64,000 nt of DNA from positions 1,736,001 through 1,800,000 of the forward strand of contig CAWUFC020000002.1 of assembly GCA_963921335.3 (NCBI GenBank), written 5' to 3'. Positions within the stretch are counted from its first letter, which is position 1. Every line of letters begins with the position of its first letter. The notes under the pieces were generated by a model, which was given only the letters and a program-made list of their open reading frames with translations, was not told the origin of the DNA and ran no database searches. Shown here piece after piece: positions 24,933 to 34,040 of the stretch. This DNA comes from CAWUFC02 sp963921335. Lineage in GTDB: Bacteria > Pseudomonadota > Gammaproteobacteria > Pseudomonadales > Halieaceae. The translations under genes and the position numbers were made by a program.

Positions 24933-25571
24933 ATGATTAATGCCCGCGTTCGCGCAATGCTGCCGGAGATCGACAACTTTCTCGATCATTGTGACCGGCA
25001 AAAGCATAAAGCCAAATCCGTGCTGGTCGCCTCGGGCGAGCCCAGTGAGAGCTTCTTCTTTGTCCTGGACGGCTCCCTCTCTGTCATTCTGAAAAGTGAG
25101 GACGGCCAGGACATGGTGGTGAGCTATGTGAAACCCGGGGATTTCTTTGGCGAGGTAGGTCTCTACAAGCGGCAGGAAAAAGTACGCGAAGCCACCGTGC
25201 AAGCCAAAACCGACTGCGAGGTTGCTGAGATTCGCTACGACCGCTTTCACGAAATCAGCCGCGACTTTCCCGATATTGTCTACGCTATTGGCTGCCAGAT
25301 GGCAGACCGGCTCACCAACGCGACCCGTAAATTGCACGACCTGGCTTTTGTAGACACCCGGGGACGCATCCTGATTGCGTTGCACGACCTGTGCAAACAA
25401 CCCGACGCCATGACCCACCCGGAGGGCATGCAAATCAAAGTCTCCCGCCAGGAACTGTCACGCATAGTGGGTTGCTCCCGGGAAGTCGCCGGGCGCATGC
25501 TCAAACAGTTGGAAACCGAAGGCCTGGTTGAGGTCAGCGGTCACACCATGGTGGTGCTAGGTACCCGCTAA
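24933..25571 (+). CDS. crp: CRP/Vfr-type cyclic-nucleotide regulator with altered ligand pocket
   Basis: 212 residues, alignable end to end with E. coli CRP and Pseudomonas Vfr: PGDFFGEVGLY, DCEVAEIRY, KQPDAMTHPEGMQIK, and the helix-turn-helix SRQELSRIVGCSREVAGRML followed by the terminal GTR. The DNA-contact residues R-E-x3-R of the recognition helix are kept, so TGTGA-type sites are expected. In the cAMP phosphate cassette, R82-S83 of E. coli corresponds here to R85-E86 (KVREATV), a charge-reversing change, and T127 becomes Ala. It may be a paralogue with a different or no ligand. No strong Shine-Dalgarno; ATG 24957 is an alternative start. Its 3' end overlaps the convergent hydrolase by 15 bp. 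Confidence 0.85.
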   Translation: MINARVRAMLPEIDNFLDHCDRQKHKAKSVLVASGEPSESFFFVLDGSLSVILKSEDGQDMVVSYVKPGDFFGEVGLYKRQEKVREATVQAKTDCEVAEIRYDRFHEISRDFPDIVYAIGCQMADRLTNATRKLHDLAFVDTRGRILIALHDLCKQPDAMTHPEGMQIKVSRQELSRIVGCSREVAGRMLKQLETEGLVEVSGHTMVVLGTR

Positions 25572-26612
25572 ACCCCAGGCTTGCTGCAGGAACTGATAGA
25601 AATCCTGCCAGGACTGCTCCATCGCTGCTTCGTTGCGGCCACTGGTATAACCATCACGATTGGAACACTGTGAGAAGGCCAGACCCGCACCCCAGGGCGT
25701 GTCGATAGAGTGCCCGGTTGACTGTTCGACCGTGGTGCCATCCTGCGTCCACAGCATCAGGCAATCCTTGGTCACCGCGGCCCCTTCCTGAAAGGCCTGG
25801 GGATAGGGCTGCTCCCAGCCATGACCGGCACCCTCATAGACTTCCAGCGCGACTTCAACCCCATGATCCTGCAGTTTTTGCTGGAACCACTGACAGCGGG
25901 GAATCGACATGGACTCGTCCTTCTCACCCATCATGATCAGCACCGGACTACCCTCGACCCTGAAGTCCTCAAAATCAAAGGAGCAGCCGGCATAGAATGA
26001 CGCATAGGCTGAGAAACGAGGCCCCTCTTCACCGAGGATGCCGCTGGCAACGGGCTCAAACATGGAATACAGCGCAGCAGCAGCTCCCAGGGAAAAGCCG
26101 GTGACACCAATTTTTTCTGCATCGATGTATGGGTGCTGCTGCAGAGCATCAAGGGCGTTAAAACCATCGATGATCTGGCTGAAGATGCTGGCCTTCTGCA
26201 GGCGCGTGAAATAATCATCAGTAGAACGCAGATTGCGCGCTACAAAAGTATCTACGGCAAAGCCGGCAATGCCGTGGTCTGCCAAACGGTTGGCGAGATA
26301 GACACTGCGGCCGCTCCAGTCACCCCCGGAGCCGTGCAGTATCACTACCGCAGGCACGGGGTTGTCGGCGCTGGCCTCTGGCGGCAGCACCAACAGGCCG
26401 CCACCATTCACCGCGACCTCAGCATTAGTGGGCCCCGCCATAAGCTCAGTACCCGTGCTGGCGTTCCAGCTTGGAAAGCCCACTACGCCCTTGGGAGCGG
26501 TACTGAAATCAGTAGCGTAATAGACATCGACCACCGGCTCTTTCGACGGCCAGAGTTGTACCACGCCGTAAGCAGCGAGCAGTAATACCAGACCCTGTAG
26601 CAGACGTTTCAA
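25557..26612 (-). CDS. Dienelactone hydrolase-like alpha/beta hydrolase, exported
   Basis: 351 residues with an N-terminal hydrophobic segment (LLQGLVLLLAAYGVVQL), so probably periplasmic or membrane-anchored. The alpha/beta hydrolase core is intact: AVVILHGSGGDW oxyanion loop, nucleophile Ser174 in GFSLGA, acid in MMGEKDESM and His in GAGHGWEQP. Dienelactone-hydrolase-family enzymes open lactones or cleave esters. It starts 2 bp after the maleate-isomerase-like gene and is surely co-transcribed with it. Confidence 0.85.
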   Translation of the reverse strand: MKRLLQGLVLLLAAYGVVQLWPSKEPVVDVYYATDFSTAPKGVVGFPSWNASTGTELMAGPTNAEVAVNGGGLLVLPPEASADNPVPAVVILHGSGGDWSGRSVYLANRLADHGIAGFAVDTFVARNLRSTDDYFTRLQKASIFSQIIDGFNALDALQQHPYIDAEKIGVTGFSLGAAAALYSMFEPVASGILGEEGPRFSAYASFYAGCSFDFEDFRVEGSPVLIMMGEKDESMSIPRCQWFQQKLQDHGVEVALEVYEGAGHGWEQPYPQAFQEGAAVTKDCLMLWTQDGTTVEQSTGHSIDTPWGAGLAFSQCSNRDGYTSGRNEAAMEQSWQDFYQFLQQAWGLAGT

Positions 26613-26614
26613 GA

Positions 26615-27391
26615 CTAAAACTCTTCCAGCAAGCGGCCTTTGCCGGTGATTTTGTCATCGATACCGGAATTGCGCAGCGCGTGCCAAATCGTGGCCACAT
26701 TGATCGGAATCATCGGCTTCTCAAGCCACAACTCCAGGGTCGGGAAGATATCGACGGTACTCAGATTGGTACCACACTGGATGATGGCATCGACGTCGTC
26801 GCCGTCTACACTGCGCACCGCGTCCATCACATCCTTAATCGAGGTTTCTGCAATCGACGTCGCAGATGGACGGCTCAGGCCGGCAATGCCTTTTACCTCG
26901 AAACCGATTTCACTGAAGTAGCGACGCACATTGTCATCACCTACCGGCGGATACGGCGTGATCACCGACAGGGTCTTCACACCGAAGTTGTGCAGCGCTT
27001 CGCGGGTGGCAGTTGCCCCCGTGGTCAGGCCCAGATCACCGATCTGGTCAGTAATAGCTTTTTCAAACTCAATATTGCCTTCCATGCCGCCCCAGAAAGT
27101 TTCAGCCGACATACCCAGCATCAGGTGAGTGATTTTTGCGCTCATGACGCTATCGATCGCCGGCGGCAACTCATCGCGCATCAATTCAAGGAAGCGCTCA
27201 AAGACGCTGTCGATGCCCTCGCCGGTTTTGTCGTTCTCGTCTGCCCAGTTTTTCAGCTCGATCCAAAAACGGGAGGGATGCCAGGTCACACCGTCGATAC
27301 CAAATTTTTGCAGGTCGTATTCAACGCCGGTGTTGGTAGAGGGAATCAGGACGCCAATTTGTGCGCGGCGCGCGATCTGAAAGTTATCCAT
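26615..27391 (-). CDS. Maleate isomerase / arylmalonate decarboxylase family protein
   Basis: 258 residues of the Asp/Glu racemase-like superfamily, closest in pattern to maleate cis-trans isomerases and arylmalonate decarboxylases: RAQIGVLIPSTNTGVEYDL at the N terminus, LMLGMSAETFWGG, then the C-terminal half with IIQCGTNLSTVDIFPTLE, in which the second catalytic cysteine (CGTNLS) is seen. The first cysteine position (usually C-x-S in the N half) reads GMSAET, so only one of the two usual cysteines is obvious. Arylmalonate decarboxylase also has a single active cysteine, in the second half. Function: isomerisation or decarboxylation of a dicarboxylate. Paired with the exported hydrolase downstream. 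Confidence 0.75.
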   Translation of the reverse strand: MDNFQIARRAQIGVLIPSTNTGVEYDLQKFGIDGVTWHPSRFWIELKNWADENDKTGEGIDSVFERFLELMRDELPPAIDSVMSAKITHLMLGMSAETFWGGMEGNIEFEKAITDQIGDLGLTTGATATREALHNFGVKTLSVITPYPPVGDDNVRRYFSEIGFEVKGIAGLSRPSATSIAETSIKDVMDAVRSVDGDDVDAIIQCGTNLSTVDIFPTLELWLEKPMIPINVATIWHALRNSGIDDKITGKGRLLEEF

Positions 27392-27568
27392 TGTGGAGCC
27401 TTTATGTATTGATCAAAGGCGGGCAAAGGTATCACAGACATCCTGAATTTTGCATGAACTAAATCAAGCGCTTGAAGACTATGCCACTAAACGAAAAGAC
27501 ATCGAGGCAGCTGCGAGACGTCGCTCCAGGCGTCCTGCCTTCTCGCGACTTACATTACATCCCTGTAA

Positions 27569-27604
27569 ATAAAAAATGGCCGGTCGGGAAACCCAACCGG
27601 CCAT
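27569..27604 (-). terminator. Rho-independent terminator of TonB receptor 3
   Basis: On the minus strand: stem ATGGCCGGT/ACCGGCCAT with a GGG/CCC inner extension, immediately followed by TTTTTTATTT. It lies 47 bp after the receptor stop codon. A strong canonical terminator. Confidence 0.9.
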
Positions 27605-27650
27605 GACTTGGAACGAGACCGGACCCTATGGTGGCCCGGACTACATCCGC

Positions 27651-30062
27651 TTACCAGCGATAGGAAGCGCGCAGGTACCAGCTACCACCTTCGTAGTTAG
27701 CAGGGGTACGACGCGGATACTGCAGACCTACACTCTGACGGTTGGCATTGGGCTCGTCGATTTCATCGGGGAACTCGTCGAACACGTTAGAACCGCCCAG
27801 AACTACGCGCCAGTTGTCGGTGATATCAACACCCAGCTCGAGATCAACAAACATGATGGCGTCGATCTTCGCACTCGGGCTAACCGGATCATCGATCGTG
27901 CCGCGCTCATCATAGTGCTCACCGTAGTAGTTGGCGCGAACCATAAAGTTCCAGCGATCAGCAAAGTAGTTCTGCCAGGTCAGCACGAAACGCTCTTCGG
28001 GGAAGTTGTTTTCAATGTCTTCCACAGCGGAATCGCTAACCGGAGTCACAGGACCCAGCACGGGGCTGTTCACCAGCATCTGATCAGTCACTTCTACTTC
28101 GTTGTAGTTGAAAGCAAAGCTCAGCTCGGAGCTGGCACCGCTGTCTCCATAGTCCCAACCAGAGGTCAGCACCAGGTCAAGACCACGGTGACGAACGTCC
28201 AGGGCGTTGGTGTAGAAGGAGATCGTGGAGCTTTCCAGGCCCAGTACAGGGATATCACCGGTACGGTAGATGCGGTCTTCAACTTCAACGTTGTAGACAT
28301 CACCCGTCAGGTTGGTTGTCTCACCAAAGGCCGCGGTGAAACCAAGGCTGGCGTTCACAGACTGCTCTTCCGTCAACTCAGTACCACCGTTAGCAATCGC
28401 GATGGGGCTGGTGGGCGGAACCAGACCTTCTTCCACCTGCAGGCCGGTTGCGCCGTCAAAGGTGGTGATGGTGGTACGCACATTGGCCTGACCGGGAGTA
28501 GGAGCATGGAAACCGGTAGACACTGCACCGCGCAGGGTGAAGTTGTCGGTCACGCTCCAGCGAGCTGCCAGCTTGCCGATGGTGGTACTACCGAAGTCTG
28601 AATAGTCTTCGTAACGCGCAGCTAACTGCAGCAGGAAGGCTTCAGTGATATCAAATTCGAAGTCACCATACAGCGCATAGTTGTCACGATCGAAGCTGCC
28701 GGAATTCTGCGGGCGGAAACCGTTCAGGCCGTTGGAACCAGAACCGATGTAGGAGTTCTCTTCACCTGAATTAATGGTGTACTTCTCTTCGCGGTATTCA
28801 GCACCGAAGGAGAACAGTACGCGATCACTCAGCGGCAGAGACACGTCGGCGTTCAGGTTGAATTCTTCCTGCTCGTAGCCGCCCACATCAAAGTCGCGCT
28901 GCAGGGGCTCACCATCCGCACCCAGACCAAGGCTGTGGTTGGTGGTGTTATTCAGGAAGTAGTCCAGCTCGTTCTTACCAAAGCCGGCACTGATATCCCA
29001 GGAACCGCCATTGGAAGTTTCGCCTTTGAAGCCACCAGTCAGGCTGGTGTCTTTCTGGGAACCATCCAGGAAAGGCGTGTACCCGGTCTCCAGAAGAGCA
29101 CCGTCGTAGCCGTGATCAGCAATCAGGGAAGCCAGCGAAGAGTGGCCGGGGTTACGATAGAAGAAGCGGTAAACACCATCCATCTCACCCCAGTTACCGA
29201 AGGCATACAACTGGCTGCTTTCGCCAATGTCTACACCCAGGTTAAGGAAGATGCGAGTTGCTTCAGATTCCGGGCGACCCCAGGTCTGGGCGAAGGGCTC
29301 ATCATCAAACGGCGTATCTGCACCAATACCCTCGGCACCAGCGTCGATCAGGGCCTGCGCGTCAGGGCGCTGAACGCCGCGAGACAGGGCGTCGTTCTCG
29401 GTGTACTCAATGGTACCGTTCAGGAAGCCGCGTCCACCCAGTGAGACACCACCGTTGGCGGCCAGTTTAAAGCTGGATTCATCGTCGAAGTACTCACCGT
29501 ACTGAACCTGAACTTCACCGCCTTCGTCGGCGTCTTTCATTTCAAAGTTGATCACACCGGCGATGGCGTCAGAACCATACTGTGCCGCAGCACCATCACG
29601 CAGTACTTCAATCGACTTCACACCCAGGCTGGGCACAAAACCGATGTCGACAGCATGTGAACCATTACCCGCAGCCGGCGCGAAGAAATGCACCAGGGCT
29701 GAGCGGTGGCGGCGCTTGCCGTTCACCAGTACCAGGGTCTGGTCAGCAGCCATACCACGCAGCGAAGTCGGGCGGACGAATGAAGAGCCGTCACCAGTCG
29801 CCGGGGTTGCCGTGTAAGAGGGAACCAATGCGCGCAGGTTATCGGTCAAATCGGCCGAGTTACCCAGGGAGTTGAAATCGTCTTCGTTAAAGACATCAAC
29901 CGGAACCGGCGAATCTTCAACAGAACGCGGTTTGGAACTACGAGTACCAATGGTAACCACTTCCTCGAGGACCCGCTCACCATCATCCTGGGCCAGTACA
30001 GGCTGCCCCATGGTGGCGGCCACTGCGGTCATGGCCAGATAAAGGGGTGTGCGTTTGAACAT
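27651..30062 (-). CDS. TonB-dependent receptor 3
   Basis: 803 residues from ATG 30062, which gives the signal peptide MFKRTPLYLAMTAVAATMGQPVLA. Plug: EEVVTIGTRSSKPRSVEDSPV, TSLRGMAADQTLVLVNGKRR, IEVLRDGAAAQYGSDAIAG. Barrel to terminal YLRASYRW. This variant (TGTR...SPVPVDV and GKRRHRSALV) differs from receptors 1 and 2 and belongs to the large group often found with sugar or heteroaromatic uptake. It is a single-gene unit with its own terminator. Its antisense strand has a long open frame (27576-28601) that I regard as a shadow. Confidence 0.92.
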   Translation of the reverse strand: MFKRTPLYLAMTAVAATMGQPVLAQDDGERVLEEVVTIGTRSSKPRSVEDSPVPVDVFNEDDFNSLGNSADLTDNLRALVPSYTATPATGDGSSFVRPTSLRGMAADQTLVLVNGKRRHRSALVHFFAPAAGNGSHAVDIGFVPSLGVKSIEVLRDGAAAQYGSDAIAGVINFEMKDADEGGEVQVQYGEYFDDESSFKLAANGGVSLGGRGFLNGTIEYTENDALSRGVQRPDAQALIDAGAEGIGADTPFDDEPFAQTWGRPESEATRIFLNLGVDIGESSQLYAFGNWGEMDGVYRFFYRNPGHSSLASLIADHGYDGALLETGYTPFLDGSQKDTSLTGGFKGETSNGGSWDISAGFGKNELDYFLNNTTNHSLGLGADGEPLQRDFDVGGYEQEEFNLNADVSLPLSDRVLFSFGAEYREEKYTINSGEENSYIGSGSNGLNGFRPQNSGSFDRDNYALYGDFEFDITEAFLLQLAARYEDYSDFGSTTIGKLAARWSVTDNFTLRGAVSTGFHAPTPGQANVRTTITTFDGATGLQVEEGLVPPTSPIAIANGGTELTEEQSVNASLGFTAAFGETTNLTGDVYNVEVEDRIYRTGDIPVLGLESSTISFYTNALDVRHRGLDLVLTSGWDYGDSGASSELSFAFNYNEVEVTDQMLVNSPVLGPVTPVSDSAVEDIENNFPEERFVLTWQNYFADRWNFMVRANYYGEHYDERGTIDDPVSPSAKIDAIMFVDLELGVDITDNWRVVLGGSNVFDEFPDEIDEPNANRQSVGLQYPRRTPANYEGGSWYLRASYRW

Positions 30063-30307
30063 TGCGCTTCTCCGTAACTGTCTTGTTGTTGTGATTTGTT
30101 GTTTTTTAATTACATACGGGATGCCAGGCATGCGAACCTGTCCCTACCCATCCCCTCACCTTAACGCGGGGGGTTGAGCAAAAAATAGGAAATATTCACA
30201 TCCGGGAGACTGAGGTTTCCCGCGAACTATACGTTGCCGCGGTTGTGGAAACTGCCCGAACGCCGCAGGATACGGCGGGTCAGGCAAAAAATAGTCTTTA
30301 ATATCAA

Positions 30308-31105
30308 CTACATGCCGCGTTCGGCAAACAGGTCCCGCTTGTTGAAGCGAGCCGTCATGAAGCGCCAGCCGATTTTACCGCCCGTCAGCCACATGACCTT
30401 GGCCCCATCTTTGTCTGCCTTGAGCACACCATCTGCCAGCCAGGGGGTTACGGTTTCCACGGTATCGCCGAGAATATTGAAGTTACGGCGCATGCGTGGC
30501 CAGTCCTCTGAATCGGTGTCCATGTCGGCAAGCAGAAGATCGGTCAGTACAATGCCCGGGCTCAAGGTACATACCTGCACGCCGGTACCCTCCGCATCCT
30601 TCTTTAAGCCTGCATTTAAATAGTTGACGGCCCGCTTGGTGGCACCGTAGGGCAGCATGCCTTTCATGGTCATGCCGTTGGAACCAAAACCTTCCATATT
30701 CCAGATCTGGCCATGACCCTGCGCCTTCATACCACCCATCACCACTTTGGCAGCGTAAAGCATGCCCAGCAGGTTGGCGTCGACAATCTGCTTGAGCTGC
30801 TCCGCGTTGGCTTCATAGATAGGCACGTGCGGAATATCCATACCTGCGTTGTTGATCCAGACATCGACGCTGCCAAAGGCAGTGATGGCAGCATCCCAAA
30901 GGCCCTGTAGCTGATCGATATCAGTAATGTCACAGGCGGCACCCGCCACCTTGTCCGGATAGGTTGCGGCCAGTTCGGCTACTACCTCGTCGACCGCTTG
31001 CTGACCGCGGCCGGATACCACCACGTTACAGCCCCGCTTGAGGAAGCTGTCAGCCAGGCCCCGACCAATACCCCGGGTACTCCCGGTAATCACTACAGTT
31101 TTCAT
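30308..31105 (-). CDS. Short-chain dehydrogenase/reductase
   Basis: 265 residues from ATG 31105, directly before the cofactor strand KTVVITGSTRGIGRGLA (TGxxxGIG). NNAGMDIP is the NNAG motif. The catalytic segment shows YGATKRAVNYL (Y-x3-K) preceded by NMEGFGSNG, where the usual Ser is placed in a glycine-rich stretch. It is an NAD(P)-dependent alcohol or ketone oxidoreductase. Promoter region with operator-like copy D is 24 bp upstream and shared with the divergent MscS gene. Confidence 0.85.
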   Translation of the reverse strand: MKTVVITGSTRGIGRGLADSFLKRGCNVVVSGRGQQAVDEVVAELAATYPDKVAGAACDITDIDQLQGLWDAAITAFGSVDVWINNAGMDIPHVPIYEANAEQLKQIVDANLLGMLYAAKVVMGGMKAQGHGQIWNMEGFGSNGMTMKGMLPYGATKRAVNYLNAGLKKDAEGTGVQVCTLSPGIVLTDLLLADMDTDSEDWPRMRRNFNILGDTVETVTPWLADGVLKADKDGAKVMWLTGGKIGWRFMTARFNKRDLFAERGM

Positions 31106-31129
31106 GAAACGTCCCGTCATCAAATCAAT

Positions 31130-31149
31130 ATGACCTATTGTTATATCAT
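31130..31149. promoter_or_regulatory. Operator-like dyad, copy D
   Basis: ATGACCTATTGTTATATCAT, equal to the reverse complement of the consensus ATGATATAACAATATATCAT except at two adjacent positions. It is 24 bp upstream of the SDR ATG and 58 bp upstream of MscS. Confidence 0.55.
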
Positions 31150-31207
31150 AAAGCCATATCGTCAAATCCCTCCGGGCGGGCTAGACTGGCAGAAAAAAGA
31201 GCACGCC

Positions 31208-32257
31208 ATGAGCAACTGGCTAAACACCCTGCAAACATTCTTCCCGGCACTGGGCACCCTGGCTTTTACGCTGGTATTGCTTTTGTTTGTGAACTTCTGG
31301 ATCAAACGAAGCCAGGCTCAGGGCCAGACAACGGCCACCACCTACCAGTTTCTGCGTGTGCTGTTTCTATTAACAGCAGTAATCGCCATCATTTTGCTGT
31401 TGCCGATATCCGACCAGACCCAGGGCCAGGTGCTCAGCCTGCTTGGTGTGGTGATGACCGCCGTGATCGCACTCTCATCCACGACCTTTGTCGCTAATGC
31501 CATGGCCGGCCTGATGCTGCAAAGCAGCAATACCATTCGTGCGGGCGACTTTATCCGGGTCGACAAGCAGTTCGGACGAGTGACACGCCGCTCCCTGTTA
31601 CAAACCCAGATTCAAACCGAGTGGCGCGACCTGACCACACTACCTAACAGTTTGCTGATCAACCAACCGGTGACCGTACTGCATCGGGAGGGAACGATTA
31701 TCTCGGCAGAGATATCGCTGGGCTACGATCTGCCCTTCACCCGCATTGAAGAGTTGCTAAAACAGGCGGCAGCTGAAACGGGACTCGAGGAGCCCTTTGT
31801 ACTGATTCAAGATCTGTTGGATCACGCTGTCGCCTATCGTATTGCCGGCTTTCTGCCGGAAACCAAAAATCTGCTCACTGCGCGTTCCAACCTGCGCAAA
31901 AAATCCCTGGCCATCCTGCACGGGCACGGCGTGGAAATCGTATCGCCGTCGTTTATGGTGCAGCGACCGGTCGACCCCAGTTTCAAAGTCATACCTGAAC
32001 GGCCTGTTTTGCATGAAGGCCCGCAGGATTTGGACGAGGTGCCTGAGGAGAAGATATTCGATAAAGCCGAGGAGGCAGCCAGCCTGGAAGAGTTACGCAC
32101 AGAGCTGGAGACAACCCGGGGCAACCTGAAAGAGCTGCGCGCGCAGCTTAAAACCTGTGAGGAGTCAGAGCAGGCGGATTTACAGTTGAGGTTGCAACAG
32201 GGTGAAGCGCGTGAACACTGGCTGCAGGCCAGCATCGAACAGAAGCTGGATAGTTAG
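31208..32257 (+). CDS. MscS-type mechanosensitive channel family protein
   Basis: 349 residues from ATG 31208; upstream codons in frame run over the operator region and are unlikely to be translated. Three membrane helices (TLAFTLVLLLFVNFWI, FLRVLFLLTAVIAIILLLP, VLSLLGVVMTAVIALSSTTFVANAMAGL) lead into the beta domain NTIRAGDFIRVDKQFGRV, the MscS pore-helix and cytoplasmic signature. The tail (about residues 250-349) is charged and predicted coiled coil (SLEELRTELETTRGNLKELR). Likely an osmotic safety channel or related transporter. Followed after 8 bp by a small membrane protein. Confidence 0.85.
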   Translation: MSNWLNTLQTFFPALGTLAFTLVLLLFVNFWIKRSQAQGQTTATTYQFLRVLFLLTAVIAIILLLPISDQTQGQVLSLLGVVMTAVIALSSTTFVANAMAGLMLQSSNTIRAGDFIRVDKQFGRVTRRSLLQTQIQTEWRDLTTLPNSLLINQPVTVLHREGTIISAEISLGYDLPFTRIEELLKQAAAETGLEEPFVLIQDLLDHAVAYRIAGFLPETKNLLTARSNLRKKSLAILHGHGVEIVSPSFMVQRPVDPSFKVIPERPVLHEGPQDLDEVPEEKIFDKAEEAASLEELRTELETTRGNLKELRAQLKTCEESEQADLQLRLQQGEAREHWLQASIEQKLDS

Positions 32258-32265
32258 GCGTCCCC

Positions 32266-32775
32266 ATGGCTGACCTCAACACCTATGCATCCATCGCCGA
32301 AATCTTCGGCGCTCTCACCATTATCTGTGCAGGTGTGTTCGGTTTTGTGCAGTACACCGAGTACCGGCGCAATCGCCGCGACCAGGTGGCCGCTGAACTG
32401 TGTCGACGTTTCGCAGAGCCGGAGCTGGCCAAGGCCGTCATTCTGGTCAAAGCGATTCCCGAAGGGGCCACAACCGAACAGATACAAGCCCTGGGACACG
32501 AGTACGAGGCTGCCGCCCAGATCGTGGGCATGAGCTTCGAAACCATGGGGCTGCTGGTTTACCGTGAGATCGCGTCTTTCGAAATCGTGCAGGAACTCTG
32601 TGGCGGACTGCTACAGGAGATGTGGCGCACTATTGGTGTATGGATTCAGGAAAACCGCGAGACCCACGATAACCCGCGATTCGGAGAATGGGTTCAATGG
32701 CTGGCGGAGCGCATGACTGAGGCGGAGGGTGATATCACCCCCGCCTACACCGCGCACCAGCACTGGAAACCTTAA
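32266..32775 (+). CDS. Small membrane-anchored protein of unknown function
   Basis: 169 residues: one N-terminal membrane helix (SIAEIFGALTIICAGVFGFVQYTEY), then a soluble, mostly helical domain. The layout recalls DUF4760-type proteins, but I cannot assign it firmly. Co-transcribed with the MscS-type gene (8 bp gap); its end overlaps the convergent Rieske gene by 4 bp. Confidence 0.65.
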   Translation: MADLNTYASIAEIFGALTIICAGVFGFVQYTEYRRNRRDQVAAELCRRFAEPELAKAVILVKAIPEGATTEQIQALGHEYEAAAQIVGMSFETMGLLVYREIASFEIVQELCGGLLQEMWRTIGVWIQENRETHDNPRFGEWVQWLAERMTEAEGDITPAYTAHQHWKP

Positions 32776-33935
32776 GCGGCTTCCTCGTCGTCGCTAACCG
32801 GATTTAATGGTGCTGGCGCATTGATTGCCGGCACCAGCGGGACCGTGTCCATGACCCAATCCAGTTCAGGGTTCTCACGTCGCGCCGGTGAAGGAATACA
32901 CAGAACACGACGCCCCTTGGCTTCAGCCACTTTATGGGAGTCAATCTGCCAGCCTTTCTGTTCAATCAGCCTACGACGGGCGTTGCGGAACGTGCTCATG
33001 AACTTGTCGTCTTTCACGGACATTTCGTTCATCAGGCACTCGGGCAAATAGTTGGGCGCGGCGCGCTCAACAATGGCGGTGTCCTCTGCAAAGATCTTGC
33101 GCAGGCGTTTGCGCGAGCCCTTGTCGAAGAAATCGTGGTGGAAAAAGCTGCGCAGCTGCGTCGCAAAGGTACGCGTGGTGTGCTCATCAACCGGGGTGTT
33201 TGCGTCAAACATGAGGATCGACATCTTTGGATTAATGTCGATCTGAATGCGCACGACCATGCCGTTCAGGTGCCACTCAGGCTTTGTCACTGTGGGCTGG
33301 CGATCCTTGCGCATACGCTTGCGCAGCCAGTTCTCTTTGAAGGCCGGCGGGAACTGCAGGTTCTCGGATTTGCCCTGGTACTCGTTCTTCTCAATGGAGA
33401 CAATCTGGTTTTCCTGGGCTGTGGCCTCCATGCCGAATACCGGATGCACGAAGGAGGCATGGGCAATATCGATGCCGTTTTCGACAACTCGGGCAGCCTC
33501 GGCCTTCCAGGTCCACTCATCGGTAATGGCTTTCCACTTGGGATCGTCATACTCGGGAAATTCCGGCAGCGGGAAACGCTCTTCTTCAGGCGCATCGCCC
33601 AGGAACACCCAAATCATGCCGTAAGCTTCCTGGGTCGGGTAGGCGTCAATGCGGGCGCGGTCTGGCGGCGTAAAATCCTCGCCTTCGGATGGGACATGAG
33701 TGACCTGTCCACAGCCATTAAAGCGCCAGCCGTGATAAGGACATGCCACGGTGTCGCCCTTATTCCAGCCCTGCGACAGGGAACCGCCGCGGTGCAGACA
33801 CACATCACTGGTGCAGTTCACCTTGCCCTGTTCATCCCGCCACAACACAAAGTCCTGGCCCAGCATACGAACTTGAACCAGCTCATCCGTTACAGCCGAA
33901 GACCATTCAGCGACATACCAAAGATTTACTAACAC
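32772..33935 (-). CDS. Rieske non-heme iron oxygenase, pheophorbide a oxygenase/VanA-like
   Basis: 387 residues. GTG 33935 is preceded by GAGGGGG. Rieske ligands are C46-x-H48 (VCLHRGG) and C65-x2-H68 (CPYHGW). The non-heme iron segment is ENGIDIAHASFVHP, matching E-N-x2-D-x2-H-x4-H. The NLWYVAEW start and AYPTQEAYGMIWVFLG linker are typical of single-component-type oxygenases such as VanA, and are shared with the plant pheophorbide a oxygenase group, though the C-terminal CxxC of plant PaO is absent. It would hydroxylate, demethylate or ring-open an organic substrate. Operator-like copy B is about 77 bp upstream. Its 3' end overlaps a convergent gene by 4 bp. Confidence 0.87.
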   Translation of the reverse strand: MLVNLWYVAEWSSAVTDELVQVRMLGQDFVLWRDEQGKVNCTSDVCLHRGGSLSQGWNKGDTVACPYHGWRFNGCGQVTHVPSEGEDFTPPDRARIDAYPTQEAYGMIWVFLGDAPEEERFPLPEFPEYDDPKWKAITDEWTWKAEAARVVENGIDIAHASFVHPVFGMEATAQENQIVSIEKNEYQGKSENLQFPPAFKENWLRKRMRKDRQPTVTKPEWHLNGMVVRIQIDINPKMSILMFDANTPVDEHTTRTFATQLRSFFHHDFFDKGSRKRLRKIFAEDTAIVERAAPNYLPECLMNEMSVKDDKFMSTFRNARRRLIEQKGWQIDSHKVAEAKGRRVLCIPSPARRENPELDWVMDTVPLVPAINAPAPLNPVSDDEEAA

Positions 33936-33967
33936 TGCTTTTTCCCCCTCGAATATCAGTACTATGG

Positions 33968-33979
33968 GGCGTATACGCC
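33968..33979. repeat. 12-bp perfect palindrome in the Rieske leader
   Basis: GGCGTATACGCC, 32 bp upstream of the Rieske GTG and downstream of operator-like copy B. A possible second regulator site. Confidence 0.35.
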
Positions 33980-34012
33980 ACGGTACGATAATCAGATCAT
34001 CTTTATCATAAT

Positions 34013-34035
34013 GTTATAGCAATATATCTTTTGAT
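34013..34035. promoter_or_regulatory. Operator-like dyad, copy B
   Basis: GTTATAGCAATATATC followed by TTTTGAT. The 13 bp TATATCTTTTGAT are identical to copies A and F. It lies between the YCII gene and the Rieske gene. Confidence 0.55.
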
Positions 34036-34040
34036 GCCAG

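Noticed and set aside
27400..27420. ATTGATCAAAGG before the maleate-isomerase-like gene as another operator copy
   Set aside because: It shares only a short TTTGATCAATA stretch with copy F and none of the dyad arms; too weak to list.
27576..28601. 341-residue open frame antisense to TonB receptor 3
   Set aside because: It overlaps a clear receptor barrel, shows no recognisable domain, and begins within the terminator hairpin. A coding shadow.
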